Translations under genes and position numbers: made by a program
Notes under the pieces: generated by a model
The model's input: only the letters and a program-made list of their open reading frames with translations
What the model was told of the DNA's origin: nothing
Database searches by the model: none
DNA from: CAZSRX01 sp964609675 [NCBI: uncultured Bacteroidota bacterium]
GTDB taxonomy: Bacteria; CLD3; SB21
DNA: 45,418 nt
Assembly: GCA_964609675.1 (NCBI GenBank)
Contig: CAZSRX010000031.1
Span: 1-45,418 of the forward strand
Direction of reading: 5' to 3'
Shown: one piece after another, positions 24,119 to 32,919 of the stretch
Layout of the letters: every line of letters begins with the position of its first letter
Position numbering within the stretch: position 1 is the stretch's first letter

Positions 24119-25516
24119 TTAAATGTCCATGGATGAATGTTGGCTGACATTTACCGCTATCGATTGCAGTTTCAGTGTCGGCTGCCCCACACTGATCGGT
24201 ATCCGCTGCCCTTGCTTAAAGCACGAGCCTGTACCGGTTTCAACGGCCAGGTCGTTTCCGACTTCGGTGATGGCCTGCATATAATCACGGCCGTTACCCT
24301 GAACCAGCATACATGTAATCGGGAAAGTCAGACGACCGTTTTCAATCATATATCCTTCCGCAATCTCAAAAATAAAATCGCCCTTTGCAATATCCGCCTG
24401 GCCGTCGCCGATTTTTTTAATATACAAACCTTTTTTGACGGACCGTATCATTTCATCGGGTGCGGCGCTGCCCGGGAGGATGTATGTATTGGTCATCCGC
24501 GGCAAAGGCGTATGCAGAAAGCTTTCCCGCCGGGCGTTTCCAGTCAGTGGGTGATTTATTTTTTCAGTGGATTTACGGTCGGTAAGGAATGATTTCAGAA
24601 TGCCTTTTTCAATGAGCGTAGTGGTCTGCGCAGCGGTTCCTTCATCGTCATACGCAAAACTGCCGCGGCCGCCGGGATAAGAGGCGTCATCGACCAGGGT
24701 AACCGTGTCCGAAGCGATTTTATCCCCTAAAGCATCCGCGTAAACGGATGATCCATTCGACGCAAAATCCGCTTCCAGTCCGTGTCCGCAGGCTTCATGC
24801 CACACGATGCCGTTCCAACCGCTATGGATAACCGCCGGGTATAGTCCCGGCTTGATGGTACGCGCATCCATCATAATGCAAGCGGACGCGGCGGATAGCC
24901 GCCCGGTTTCCCGGATGAGCGCCTTATCATAATATGCATGGCCGGCAGCGGCCCGACCCGCCCATGCGATGCCCCGGCCCTGTTTCTTTTTATGCGCCGC
25001 ATAGGATTCGAGGTAGAGTTCATGATGCATCCGGCGATCCGACACATAAAGACCATTCGTATTAATAACGGTAACGTCACATCGCGTCTCGTTATACTCA
25101 CCGCGGACGTGGTGTATTTTCGGGTCAGATTCCCATGCGGATTCCGCCGCGGCGGATACTATCCGAACAGGCTCCGCGATCGTTGATGCTTCATAATCCT
25201 CTTCGCCGCCCGATTCATCAACCGGCGCAACATCATGGGGTTCCAGGCTATGCGTCCGGATTTGCCGGATCGCATGAACGATATTTTCGGGAGAAGGGTT
25301 GGTTTTATAATAATACCGTTCGCCGTCAGCGGAAAATACCCGGATTCCGAAACCCGATTTTACGGCGTGTTGAATTGTGTGGACGTTACTGCCGGAAACG
25401 ATGATACGCCATGAGCTACGGCATTCGATAAATAATTCCGCAAAACGATTGCCACCGGATAACAGGGTGTTAAGATGTCTTTCAAGACCGCAATACAGGT
25501 CCGACCGGGATTTCAT
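24119..25516 (-). CDS. tldD: TldD/PmbA-family metalloprotease, TldD type
   Basis: This 465-residue protein carries the TldD zinc site HEACGH (His240, Glu241, His245), followed by GLEADF. The conserved C-terminal region contains GTGSCFKQGQ and IPISVGQPTL. In E. coli, TldD with its inactive partner TldE (PmbA) degrades unfolded peptides and matures microcin B17. No TldE/PmbA gene is adjacent, although one may lie elsewhere. It is the last gene of the four-gene minus-strand operon, 15 bases after a receiver-DHp gene. Its residue 9 cysteine and the long acidic stretch near 97-110 are not features I can interpret. Confidence 0.93.
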   Translation of the reverse strand: MKSRSDLYCGLERHLNTLLSGGNRFAELFIECRSSWRIIVSGSNVHTIQHAVKSGFGIRVFSADGERYYYKTNPSPENIVHAIRQIRTHSLEPHDVAPVDESGGEEDYEASTIAEPVRIVSAAAESAWESDPKIHHVRGEYNETRCDVTVINTNGLYVSDRRMHHELYLESYAAHKKKQGRGIAWAGRAAAGHAYYDKALIRETGRLSAASACIMMDARTIKPGLYPAVIHSGWNGIVWHEACGHGLEADFASNGSSVYADALGDKIASDTVTLVDDASYPGGRGSFAYDDEGTAAQTTTLIEKGILKSFLTDRKSTEKINHPLTGNARRESFLHTPLPRMTNTYILPGSAAPDEMIRSVKKGLYIKKIGDGQADIAKGDFIFEIAEGYMIENGRLTFPITCMLVQGNGRDYMQAITEVGNDLAVETGTGSCFKQGQRIPISVGQPTLKLQSIAVNVSQHSSMDI

Positions 25517-25531
25517 TAATGCAGCAACCGG

Positions 25532-26260
25532 CTAGGTTTGCTTAGATCCCGAGGCCTTGTCGATATCGATGATCTGGTAAGCGCCGGCATAAGGCGTGGT
25601 CTCGTATTTTCGTATGCGCTGGATTTTATGAATGACTTCCGTCATGCGCTGGAGACATTCGTAGAGCAGTTTCATTTCCTTGTCGAATTCCGTTTTCTGG
25701 TTGTTCATCTCATTCTTGGCAAGGATTATCTGGATCAGCCCCATGCCGCTGGTAATGGGCTGGGCCAGTTCGTGCGCCGCGGCACCGGCCATTTCCAGCA
25801 GGACTTTCTCACGCTCCGCCTCGAGCACCTTGGTGTGCAGTTCGTGAATGCGCAGTTGGGCCCGCATACGGTTATAGATATCAGAATTCTCAAAAGGTCG
25901 CACCAGAAAATCATCGGCGCCGTAGTTAAGCGCTACCGTACGGTTTTTCTTGTCTTTCTCATCCAGCAGAACAAGAACCGGAATATTACGGTATTGCTCA
26001 TTGGATTTGATATAGATGCAAAGATCCCACGGCCGGATATAATTGATTTTGGCGTCGGATATGACAATGTTGATTGTTTTTTCCTTTAGGACTTTTTTGG
26101 CCTCTTCAATAGTTTTTACACTGATGATCTGAAGGCCGAGCAGGGTGTGCAGGTTAAACTCCAGCTCGGCGGCTTCGTCATCATTATCAGTCCAGAAAAT
26201 GCCGGTCGTGCGGGTAAAATAATCTTTTGAACGAGGTAGGTTTCCGTTATGGTCACTCAT
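25532..26260 (-). CDS. Receiver-like domain fused to a histidine-kinase DHp segment, no ATPase domain
   Basis: This 242-residue protein starts with a receiver-like domain (about 18-135). The phosphoacceptor aspartate is present (Asp69, NIVISDA), but the conserved lysine is arginine (Arg121, VRPFE) and the switch Thr/Ser position appears to be Leu. It is therefore degenerate or atypical. A helical linker (136-158) leads into a DHp-type dimerisation segment with AAHELAQPITSGMGL (His163), very like an H-box. The protein ends after the second DHp helix and no HATPase domain follows. It could serve as a phosphotransfer or dimerisation partner for another kinase. It is encoded between UPF0182 and tldD with 24- and 15-base gaps. 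Confidence 0.8.
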   Translation of the reverse strand: MSDHNGNLPRSKDYFTRTTGIFWTDNDDEAAELEFNLHTLLGLQIISVKTIEEAKKVLKEKTINIVISDAKINYIRPWDLCIYIKSNEQYRNIPVLVLLDEKDKKNRTVALNYGADDFLVRPFENSDIYNRMRAQLRIHELHTKVLEAEREKVLLEMAGAAAHELAQPITSGMGLIQIILAKNEMNNQKTEFDKEMKLLYECLQRMTEVIHKIQRIRKYETTPYAGAYQIIDIDKASGSKQT

Positions 26261-26284
26261 AGGATCTGTCCTGTGAATAGTATA

Positions 26285-29068
26285 CTATAATCCTTTACTT
26301 ATTTCAACAAGTTTTTCAAGATCACGGCGCAGGCGTTCCAGATCGTCTCCGTATTTGGACCAGTTGCCTTTTCGTACGGATTCCTGGGATTTCAGATAAT
26401 TATCCAAAGCCGAACGCGATAGATCCCGGACGGATTTCAGCTTGCCGGCTAACAGGGCGTTTTCTTTTTTATCCGTCCCGCCGGCAACGGCCAGATCAAC
26501 CGTTTTTACGGGTGCTTCCAGAGCTTCGGAGGAAACCGAGGTCCCAAACACCTTTTCAAACGCAAGATCGAGGTTATCCTCCATCGCAATGTTGTTGCCA
26601 AAAGCGATTATGACTTTTTTCAGCTCAGGCAGTTTGCTCTGACTGGACTGCAGGTAAAGCGGTTCCACATAGATGATGGAATTGTTGACGGGTATGACAA
26701 TCATATTGCCCCGGGTGACGCGTGAACCCTGCTGGTTCCACAACGTGAGTTTTTCAGAGATGTCCGGTGTCTGGTCAATGCGGCTTTCGACCTGAATCGG
26801 GCCGTACACCAGCTCGGTCTTAGGAAACCGGTACACAAGCAGTTTACCGTACTGTTCACCGTCGCTGCGGACGCAGAACCACGAAATCATGTTCGATTTC
26901 GCGTTGGGCGTGAACGGCACCATCATGATGAATTCCTCCCTCGCTTCACCGGGCAGTTTCATGATGGCGTAATAGCTTTCCATCTGGGTCGTGGCGTCGC
27001 CGTATTTTTCGTCGGCAATATTCCAGATATCCTCCCGGTTGAAAAACACGTTGACGTCCTCGATATGGTATGTGGCGTACATCCGCGCCTGGATATCAAA
27101 CAGATCCTGCGGATAGCGAAGATGCGATTTCAGAAAATCCGGCATATCCGCGATGGGACGGTAAACATTCTCAAAAATCCTGCTGTAGACCTGAATGATC
27201 GGGTCCTTCTCAGGATTGAAGGCATAGAATAGCGTCTGGCCGTTGTAGGCGTCAATGACGACTTTAACGGAATTACGTATGTAATTATAAGAGGGTGAAG
27301 TGCCAAATGGATCGTTGGATTTTTCAAAGTACATTTTGGAATAAGGGATCTGGTCCGTTACGGTGAAAGCGTCATAAATCCAATACAGGCGGCCATTTCC
27401 GATGACCAGATACGGATCGCCGTCAAATTTAAGGTACGGCGCAATTTTTTTAACGCGGTCTGTGATGTTGCGGTGATAGACCACGCGGCTCTGGTCTTGG
27501 ATATATTCATTCAGTAATATGCCCAATTTGCCGAAATGCATCGCGAACAGAAGCTTACGCCCGAAACTGCCGATTTCCACGCCGCTGTTTTCTTTATAAA
27601 AAGTATGCTGGTTGGTTTCGCCAATCGGATAATCGAATTCCTCTTTGCTGGTCTTGATGATAATATAATCGTCATTATCCTGCATCTCGCCGAAATAGAT
27701 TTCCGGCCGTTCCAGTTTGATATCCACGTTGATATCGGGCGGGATATTCTTTATAAAGAAATCGGGCTGGCCTTCCTGGGTAACGCGGTTGACCGGGCTC
27801 ATTACAATGCCGTGACCGTGCGTATAGATAAAGGTTTTATTAATCCAGTTATCGCCGCTGCCGATTTTTTTCAAGTTGAGTTCCCGGCCGGAAAGCATGA
27901 CCTGACGGTATTCGCCGTTGATCACATAACGGTCGATATCAATGTCGTTGAACGTATAATAAGGCCGGATTTCCTGCAACTGGGAATAGGAATCCTTCAG
28001 CGGGCGGTAATCCCAGAGGGTGATATTTTTAATGGTTACGTGATTTTCCTTAAGGCCGCGCGCCGTCAGATCCTGTTTATAGACAAAGTCCTTTTCATGA
28101 ATCTGATCCAGATCGTAGGCCATCCGCGTTTTTCGGATATTTTCCTGTATATACGGACGCTCTTTTTCCAGCATGTTCGGTGTGACCACAAATTTCTGAA
28201 CGATGGCCGGGTAAATCCACAATAAAATAATCGCTGCGCCAATCTGCGCCGCGAGACCGATTATCGGATACTTAACGGCGGTTTTGATAATTCCGATTAT
28301 GGTCAAAATAAATCCGATGGCGGCCATAAAACTCAGGACACGGTAACCGAATAGTACGGCATTGACGTCGATATAACTGGCGCCATATACCACACCGTTA
28401 TTGTTGTACAAAATACCAAAGGCGGAGTAATAATAATCAAAAACATAGAGCAGAAAAATACAGGCGAACAGACCCATAAAATGCCGCTTGGCGGCCGGGC
28501 TGAATGTCACTCCCGACGGTTGAAACATAATGGCCCGTTTATAAAAATAAACCACCGCCGTTATGATCATCATGACAATAATCACGAAGAAGAGCCAGTT
28601 GATAAGACTCTGGATGAAGGGCAGTTCAAACACGTAAAACCCGATATCGTTATTGAAAACCGAATCGGTCTGGCCAAACGGAACGGAATTGTAGAAGCGC
28701 ATCACCGAGAGCCACTGACCGGAGGCCCAGGAAGCTATTGTGTAGGATATAAAGAGCAGACCGAGGATGAAAAATAATCTGACCATTCTGGTGACGGGGG
28801 CCAGACTTCCGCCGAACGCATCGCCTCCGGGATGGACCCAGGCCGTGGCGCGGGTTTTAGTGGTTAGGTAAAGATTGATGCCCAACAGTATCCAGAACAC
28901 AATGAAAAACACAAAACCCACAATATATTCCGTGGAAAACATGGTCCAGAAAGCCTCTTCGTAGCCCAGCGATTCGAACCAGAGCCAGTCGGCATAGAAT
29001 GAAACATAAGCCTTAACCCCGGCTATGAGGAGGATGAGGATAATGATGACGGATGTCAGTTTTTTCAT
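26285..29068 (-). CDS. UPF0182 family membrane protein
   Basis: This 927-residue protein matches the UPF0182 (COG1615) family of large membrane proteins of unknown function. The first 310 residues hold about seven membrane helices, starting with one at residues 4-23. The rest is a large, probably extracytoplasmic domain containing typical family stretches such as MLEKERPYIQENIRKTRMAYDLD near residue 298 and TYHIEDVNVFFNREDIW. The tail, about residues 850-927, is charged and helical. It is the second gene of the HEAT lipoprotein-UPF0182-receiver/DHp-tldD operon. The family is widespread in Actinobacteria and Cyanobacteria, but its role is not established. The pairing with a HEAT lipoprotein may suggest an envelope complex. 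Confidence 0.92.
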   Translation of the reverse strand: MKKLTSVIIILILLIAGVKAYVSFYADWLWFESLGYEEAFWTMFSTEYIVGFVFFIVFWILLGINLYLTTKTRATAWVHPGGDAFGGSLAPVTRMVRLFFILGLLFISYTIASWASGQWLSVMRFYNSVPFGQTDSVFNNDIGFYVFELPFIQSLINWLFFVIIVMMIITAVVYFYKRAIMFQPSGVTFSPAAKRHFMGLFACIFLLYVFDYYYSAFGILYNNNGVVYGASYIDVNAVLFGYRVLSFMAAIGFILTIIGIIKTAVKYPIIGLAAQIGAAIILLWIYPAIVQKFVVTPNMLEKERPYIQENIRKTRMAYDLDQIHEKDFVYKQDLTARGLKENHVTIKNITLWDYRPLKDSYSQLQEIRPYYTFNDIDIDRYVINGEYRQVMLSGRELNLKKIGSGDNWINKTFIYTHGHGIVMSPVNRVTQEGQPDFFIKNIPPDINVDIKLERPEIYFGEMQDNDDYIIIKTSKEEFDYPIGETNQHTFYKENSGVEIGSFGRKLLFAMHFGKLGILLNEYIQDQSRVVYHRNITDRVKKIAPYLKFDGDPYLVIGNGRLYWIYDAFTVTDQIPYSKMYFEKSNDPFGTSPSYNYIRNSVKVVIDAYNGQTLFYAFNPEKDPIIQVYSRIFENVYRPIADMPDFLKSHLRYPQDLFDIQARMYATYHIEDVNVFFNREDIWNIADEKYGDATTQMESYYAIMKLPGEAREEFIMMVPFTPNAKSNMISWFCVRSDGEQYGKLLVYRFPKTELVYGPIQVESRIDQTPDISEKLTLWNQQGSRVTRGNMIVIPVNNSIIYVEPLYLQSSQSKLPELKKVIIAFGNNIAMEDNLDLAFEKVFGTSVSSEALEAPVKTVDLAVAGGTDKKENALLAGKLKSVRDLSRSALDNYLKSQESVRKGNWSKYGDDLERLRRDLEKLVEISKGL

Positions 29069-29091
29069 GGCATTTATCCTTTATATAAAAA

Positions 29092-30477
29092 TTAGTTGCT
29101 TTCTTGATTCAGTGTGTATTTATGCTCGTGCAGAATATCAAGAATAGCGAAAGCCGCCCATAGTCGGACCATCATGTCGTTATCCTTAACCATGCGGTTA
29201 TACAGGGCCGGCAGAATCACTTTTTCTTCCAGTGAGGCATCACGAATCCGGCCCAGGGCGGAGACTGCCGCGGCACGCATGGAATATTCGTCGTCTTCAA
29301 GCTTTTTCAAAAGGTGATCCGTCATGACTTTGCCTTTCAGTTCGCTCAGAACGGCCAGGGCAATTTCTTTGACATCCTGCGTACCGTCTTCCTGATATAT
29401 TTTTTCAATCAGCGGTATAGCGGCGGTGTCTTTCAGCTTGCCCAGCGAACCGATAGCGGCGACACGGATCCAGACAACCGGATCGTTAAGCTGTTCACGG
29501 AGTACCGGAAGGACGCGTTCGCGGGATTCTTCCAGCCGCACATCGCCCAATGCCAGCAGGACTTTGCTTCGGGTATCCTCGTCATAATCTGAAACCGCGG
29601 CGATTAAAACAGGTAGCGATGCTTTTTCATCCTTTTTCAGAAGCCCAAGAGCGGCGCGGGTTTTCATGGCATCCGAAGAAGCGGCCGTCAGCAAATTACG
29701 CAGGATAGTCTCAGAGTCCATTTCGCTGATTTTAGCGAGCGCGTCGATTGTTTTCAGCCGGACATAATCGGATGGATCTTTCAGGAAGGGTTTCAGCATC
29801 GCCAGCGCGTCCGGCGGCCGGATTTCACCCAACGTGTTGACCACAGCCAGACGCACCTGCATCGAAGGGTGGTTGGAAGCTTTGCGTATATAGTCCGTGC
29901 CCGAGCGGTCGCGGTATTTTAAAAGCGCAATGCCCAGCCGGGATCGCAGGTCCAGCCGCTCGGTGGCGACTTCCACCGAGTCCAACAAAAAAGAATCCAC
30001 GCGAACGCTGTCCACATCGGAAAGGGCTTTCCGGAACATGGCCACTACGGTGGTATCCGCATACAGCGCGCCCATCTTCGCTAAACCCGTAACGGCCGTG
30101 GCCCGCGTCTGAAAATCAGAGGACTTCATGAACGGAACCAGCAGCGTGAAGGCGAGACTGTCATTCTGCCGGGCGAGCGTGTTTACATACATGCGCACCA
30201 GAGTGGGCTTGCCTTTCAGATCGGCGTTGCTCAGAGTCTCTAAAGCGCGACGTGTACCGATACGCCCCAGAAGCCGCATCGTGTGCGTTTGCACAAAGGC
30301 CGCTTTGTCCTTCAACCCCATATCGAAAGTTTGCCAGCAATAACTGATAATAATTCTTCGTTCGGCAGGCATTTTCGCGACGCCACCGCCCGCCGGCTTG
30401 CAGGACGTGACCACGGTAAACAAAACAGACAGGATAAAAATGCTTAAGGGGAAAAACCGGGAGTATGTTTTCATCAT
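29092..30477 (-). CDS. HEAT-repeat lipoprotein
   Basis: This 461-residue protein begins with a lipoprotein signal peptide ending VVTSC (Cys26). The mature part, from about residue 50 to the end, consists of roughly ten HEAT-like repeats of 30-40 residues. They show recurring patterns such as VRLKTIDALAKI, VWIRVAAIGSLGKL and YSMRAAAVSALGRI. Such alpha-solenoids bind other proteins and have no enzymatic activity. GGAG lies nine bases before the first of two adjacent ATG codons. It leads the operon that also encodes UPF0182, a receiver-DHp protein and TldD. A hairpin-forming leader lies just upstream. Confidence 0.88.
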   Translation of the reverse strand: MMKTYSRFFPLSIFILSVLFTVVTSCKPAGGGVAKMPAERRIIISYCWQTFDMGLKDKAAFVQTHTMRLLGRIGTRRALETLSNADLKGKPTLVRMYVNTLARQNDSLAFTLLVPFMKSSDFQTRATAVTGLAKMGALYADTTVVAMFRKALSDVDSVRVDSFLLDSVEVATERLDLRSRLGIALLKYRDRSGTDYIRKASNHPSMQVRLAVVNTLGEIRPPDALAMLKPFLKDPSDYVRLKTIDALAKISEMDSETILRNLLTAASSDAMKTRAALGLLKKDEKASLPVLIAAVSDYDEDTRSKVLLALGDVRLEESRERVLPVLREQLNDPVVWIRVAAIGSLGKLKDTAAIPLIEKIYQEDGTQDVKEIALAVLSELKGKVMTDHLLKKLEDDEYSMRAAAVSALGRIRDASLEEKVILPALYNRMVKDNDMMVRLWAAFAILDILHEHKYTLNQESN

Positions 30478-30496
30478 CGGCTATGGCTCCGTTAAG

Positions 30497-30537
30497 GCCG
30501 TCCGATTCAGTAAAGACATGACTGCATCGGATACGGC
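30497..30537 (-). other. Imperfect stem-loop in the leader of the HEAT lipoprotein operon
   Basis: GCCGTCCGAT at 30497-30506 pairs with 30526-30537 except for a two-base bulge. An inner stem of four pairs (30508-30511 with 30521-30524) continues the helix after one mismatch. It ends about 19 bases before the operon's first ATG, next to the ribosome-binding site. It could influence translation or be an operator in this divergent region. Confidence 0.4.
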
Positions 30538-30696
30538 GGGTTCTTAAAAATAACTTGCTAATGGCTCCAAATGTCTTTATAATACCAGCCCCATAAAGAA
30601 GTATTATGGGATAATAAATTTTTTCAGGGCAAATCGAAAATTCATTAACCGAATCATAATATTGATTTTTTAAGATATTGTCAATTCATAATGTAA

Positions 30697-31461
30697 ATGA
30701 TGAACGAACAGGATAAAACCTCCAAAATACCGGCCGGTCCTTTCCAAAACCTGGAAACGATATCGGAAGATACCCGGTTGCTCATGATTGACGATGATGA
30801 GGATACACTTTCCATCCTTAAAATGATTTTCACCAAAGTGGGCTATCAGGTCGATACCGCCCGGGACGGTCAGGAAGGTCTGGACCTGCTTCGGGAACGG
30901 CGTCACGACCTGGTCATCAGCGATATCATGATGCCGGTGATCAACGGATACAAATTCTGCGAAATTGTCCGCAATGATCCGGAAATCAAATTCACGCCGA
31001 TTCTGCTGATTACCGCCAAAAAGGATCTGTTCGATAAGGTCGCCGGATTGAACGTCGGCGCGGACGATTATATGACCAAACCCTACAACGTAGCGGAACT
31101 TCGGGCGCGGGTGGCTTCGCTGCTCAAAATGAAGCGCCTGCGCGACGACCTGATCGCCCGGGAAAAGGAAATTGAGCGCGTTAAAATCCTTGAAGAAACG
31201 CTGATTGCGATATCCCATTACGTCAATAACGCAATTGCGCCGATGGCCGGGCGGGCACAAATCTGCAAAATCAATGATACGGAACAGGTGCAGAAACTGA
31301 TTGATGACTGTAAAACCGGTTGTAACAAGGTTACCAAAACAATTAACCTGCTGGCCAAACTCGTGGAATGGATGAAAGATCCCTCCAGAGCCGGTACGGT
31401 CGACTTCAGCCGGATGACTGTAACGGAAATGATCGCCCAGCTAAACGATTCCAACGGTTAA
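30697..31461 (+). CDS. Receiver domain fused to a DHp-like helical segment, no ATPase domain
   Basis: This 254-residue protein carries an intact receiver domain (about 26-142): acidic pair Asp32-Asp33, phosphoacceptor Asp76 (VISDIMMP), Thr106 and Lys128 (TKPY). A helical linker leads to a two-helix segment from about residue 160 with SHYVNNAIAPMAGRAQ (His174), which resembles the H-box of kinases that read HYINN. No HATPase domain follows. The layout parallels the 25532-26260 protein on the other side of the divergent gap, which points to a common origin or related roles. It lies 18 bases upstream of dnaB and is probably co-transcribed with it. Confidence 0.82.
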   Translation: MMNEQDKTSKIPAGPFQNLETISEDTRLLMIDDDEDTLSILKMIFTKVGYQVDTARDGQEGLDLLRERRHDLVISDIMMPVINGYKFCEIVRNDPEIKFTPILLITAKKDLFDKVAGLNVGADDYMTKPYNVAELRARVASLLKMKRLRDDLIAREKEIERVKILEETLIAISHYVNNAIAPMAGRAQICKINDTEQVQKLIDDCKTGCNKVTKTINLLAKLVEWMKDPSRAGTVDFSRMTVTEMIAQLNDSNG

Positions 31462-31479
31462 AATTTATTCAGCACAATC

Positions 31480-32910
31480 ATGTCGGTTCAGGAGTTTGAC
31501 ATTAATTTGACTCGTGGCTCTGAAACAGCCGGAAACGTACCGCCCCAGGCGGTGGATGTGGAAGAAGCCATCCTGGGTTCGATCCTGCTGGATGAGACTG
31601 CAATGTCCCGCGTCATCGAGATAATGGACGAAACCAGTTTTTACAAAGAATCCCACCGGTTGATCTTCCTTACGATGAAACGGCTGTATGCGCGTTCGGA
31701 ACCCATTGACCTGATAACGGTAACCGAAGAACTGCGTAAAAACAACCAACTGGAACGAGTGGGCGGCAGTTTTTACATCACCGGCCTGACCGAGAAACTG
31801 CCCAGTGCGGCCAATGTGACGCATTACGCTAAAATTGTCATTGATAAATCGCGGCTCCGGCGGCTGATACAGGTTGGCAATCAAATGATTACGATGGCGT
31901 TTCAGGAAACCGAAAATGTGGACGCACTGATTGATCAGGTGGAGCAGGAAGTTTTTAAAATCGCCGAAGACCGTACGAACAAAGGGTTTTATCATATTTA
32001 TCCCCTGCTTCATTCCACGTTTGAGCAAATTGAGAATTACCACCACAACGCCGGCGGCGTTACGGGTATACCGTCGGGATATCCGTCCTTAGACGCCAAG
32101 ACCAGCGGTTTTCAGAATGCCGATTTTATAGTCGTGGCCGGACGGCCGAGCATGGGCAAAACGGCGCTGGTGCTCTCGATGGCCCGCAACGTCGCGGTGA
32201 TGTTCAACCGCCCGGTGGGATTTTTCAGTCTGGAAATGTCCTCGTTGCAATTAGTGATGCGCCTGCTCTGCGCCGAAGCCCGCGTGGATGCCAATAAAGT
32301 CCGCACCGGTACGCTCCCGGCCGCTGACTGGCCGAAACTGTCGATCAGCGTGGGCCAGCTGTCCAAGGCGCCGATTTACATCGACGATACGCCGAGCCTC
32401 AACATTCTCGAGTTACGGGCCCGGGCGCGTCGGCTGCGCGCGGAAAAACAAGTGGAACTCATCATCATTGATTATTTACAACTGCTTACATCCAACACGC
32501 GGGCCAGCGCGTCGCGCCAGGAAGAGGTCGCCCAGATTTCGCGTTCCCTTAAAGCGCTGGCCAAAGAGCTGAATATCCCCGTGATCGCGTTGAGCCAGCT
32601 GTCCCGCGCGGTGGAACAGCGCGGCGGCGAGAAAAAGCCCATGCTTTCCGATCTGCGCGATTCCGGTTCCATCGAACAGGACGCGGATATGGTCATGTTT
32701 GTTCATCGCCCCGATTATTATGACGCCAACGGCCCTGACCCAAATGTCGATCCCGTCCCGGCGGACATCATCATCGGCAAGCAGCGGAACGGCCCGGTTG
32801 GCGAAATCCATCTGACCTTCTTCAAGAAATACACGCGGTTTGAAGAACTGGAGACGCATCATACGCTGAATGTCCCGCCGCCTCTGCCGCAGGATTATCC
32901 ATCGTTTTAG
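31480..32910 (+). CDS. dnaB: Replicative DNA helicase DnaB
   Basis: DnaB is the hexameric helicase that unwinds DNA at the replication fork. The 476-residue protein has the N-terminal all-helical domain (about 18-125, with EEAILGSILLDE), a linker, and the RecA-like ATPase domain. That domain carries Walker A GRPSMGKTAL (about residues 222-231), Walker B LIIIDYLQLL and the downstream LSQLSRAVEQRGGEKKPMLSDLRDSGSIEQDAD region. No intein is inserted at the common insertion sites. The first 17 residues are a variable extension. There is no clear ribosome-binding site, so translation may depend on the receiver-DHp gene that ends 18 bases upstream. Confidence 0.97.
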   Translation: MSVQEFDINLTRGSETAGNVPPQAVDVEEAILGSILLDETAMSRVIEIMDETSFYKESHRLIFLTMKRLYARSEPIDLITVTEELRKNNQLERVGGSFYITGLTEKLPSAANVTHYAKIVIDKSRLRRLIQVGNQMITMAFQETENVDALIDQVEQEVFKIAEDRTNKGFYHIYPLLHSTFEQIENYHHNAGGVTGIPSGYPSLDAKTSGFQNADFIVVAGRPSMGKTALVLSMARNVAVMFNRPVGFFSLEMSSLQLVMRLLCAEARVDANKVRTGTLPAADWPKLSISVGQLSKAPIYIDDTPSLNILELRARARRLRAEKQVELIIIDYLQLLTSNTRASASRQEEVAQISRSLKALAKELNIPVIALSQLSRAVEQRGGEKKPMLSDLRDSGSIEQDADMVMFVHRPDYYDANGPDPNVDPVPADIIIGKQRNGPVGEIHLTFFKKYTRFEELETHHTLNVPPPLPQDYPSF

Positions 32911-32919
32911 CCACGTCCC

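Noticed and set aside
27536-28225. 229-codon plus-strand frame inside the UPF0182 gene
   Set aside because: Antisense shadow; the composition is that of reverse-read membrane-protein codons.
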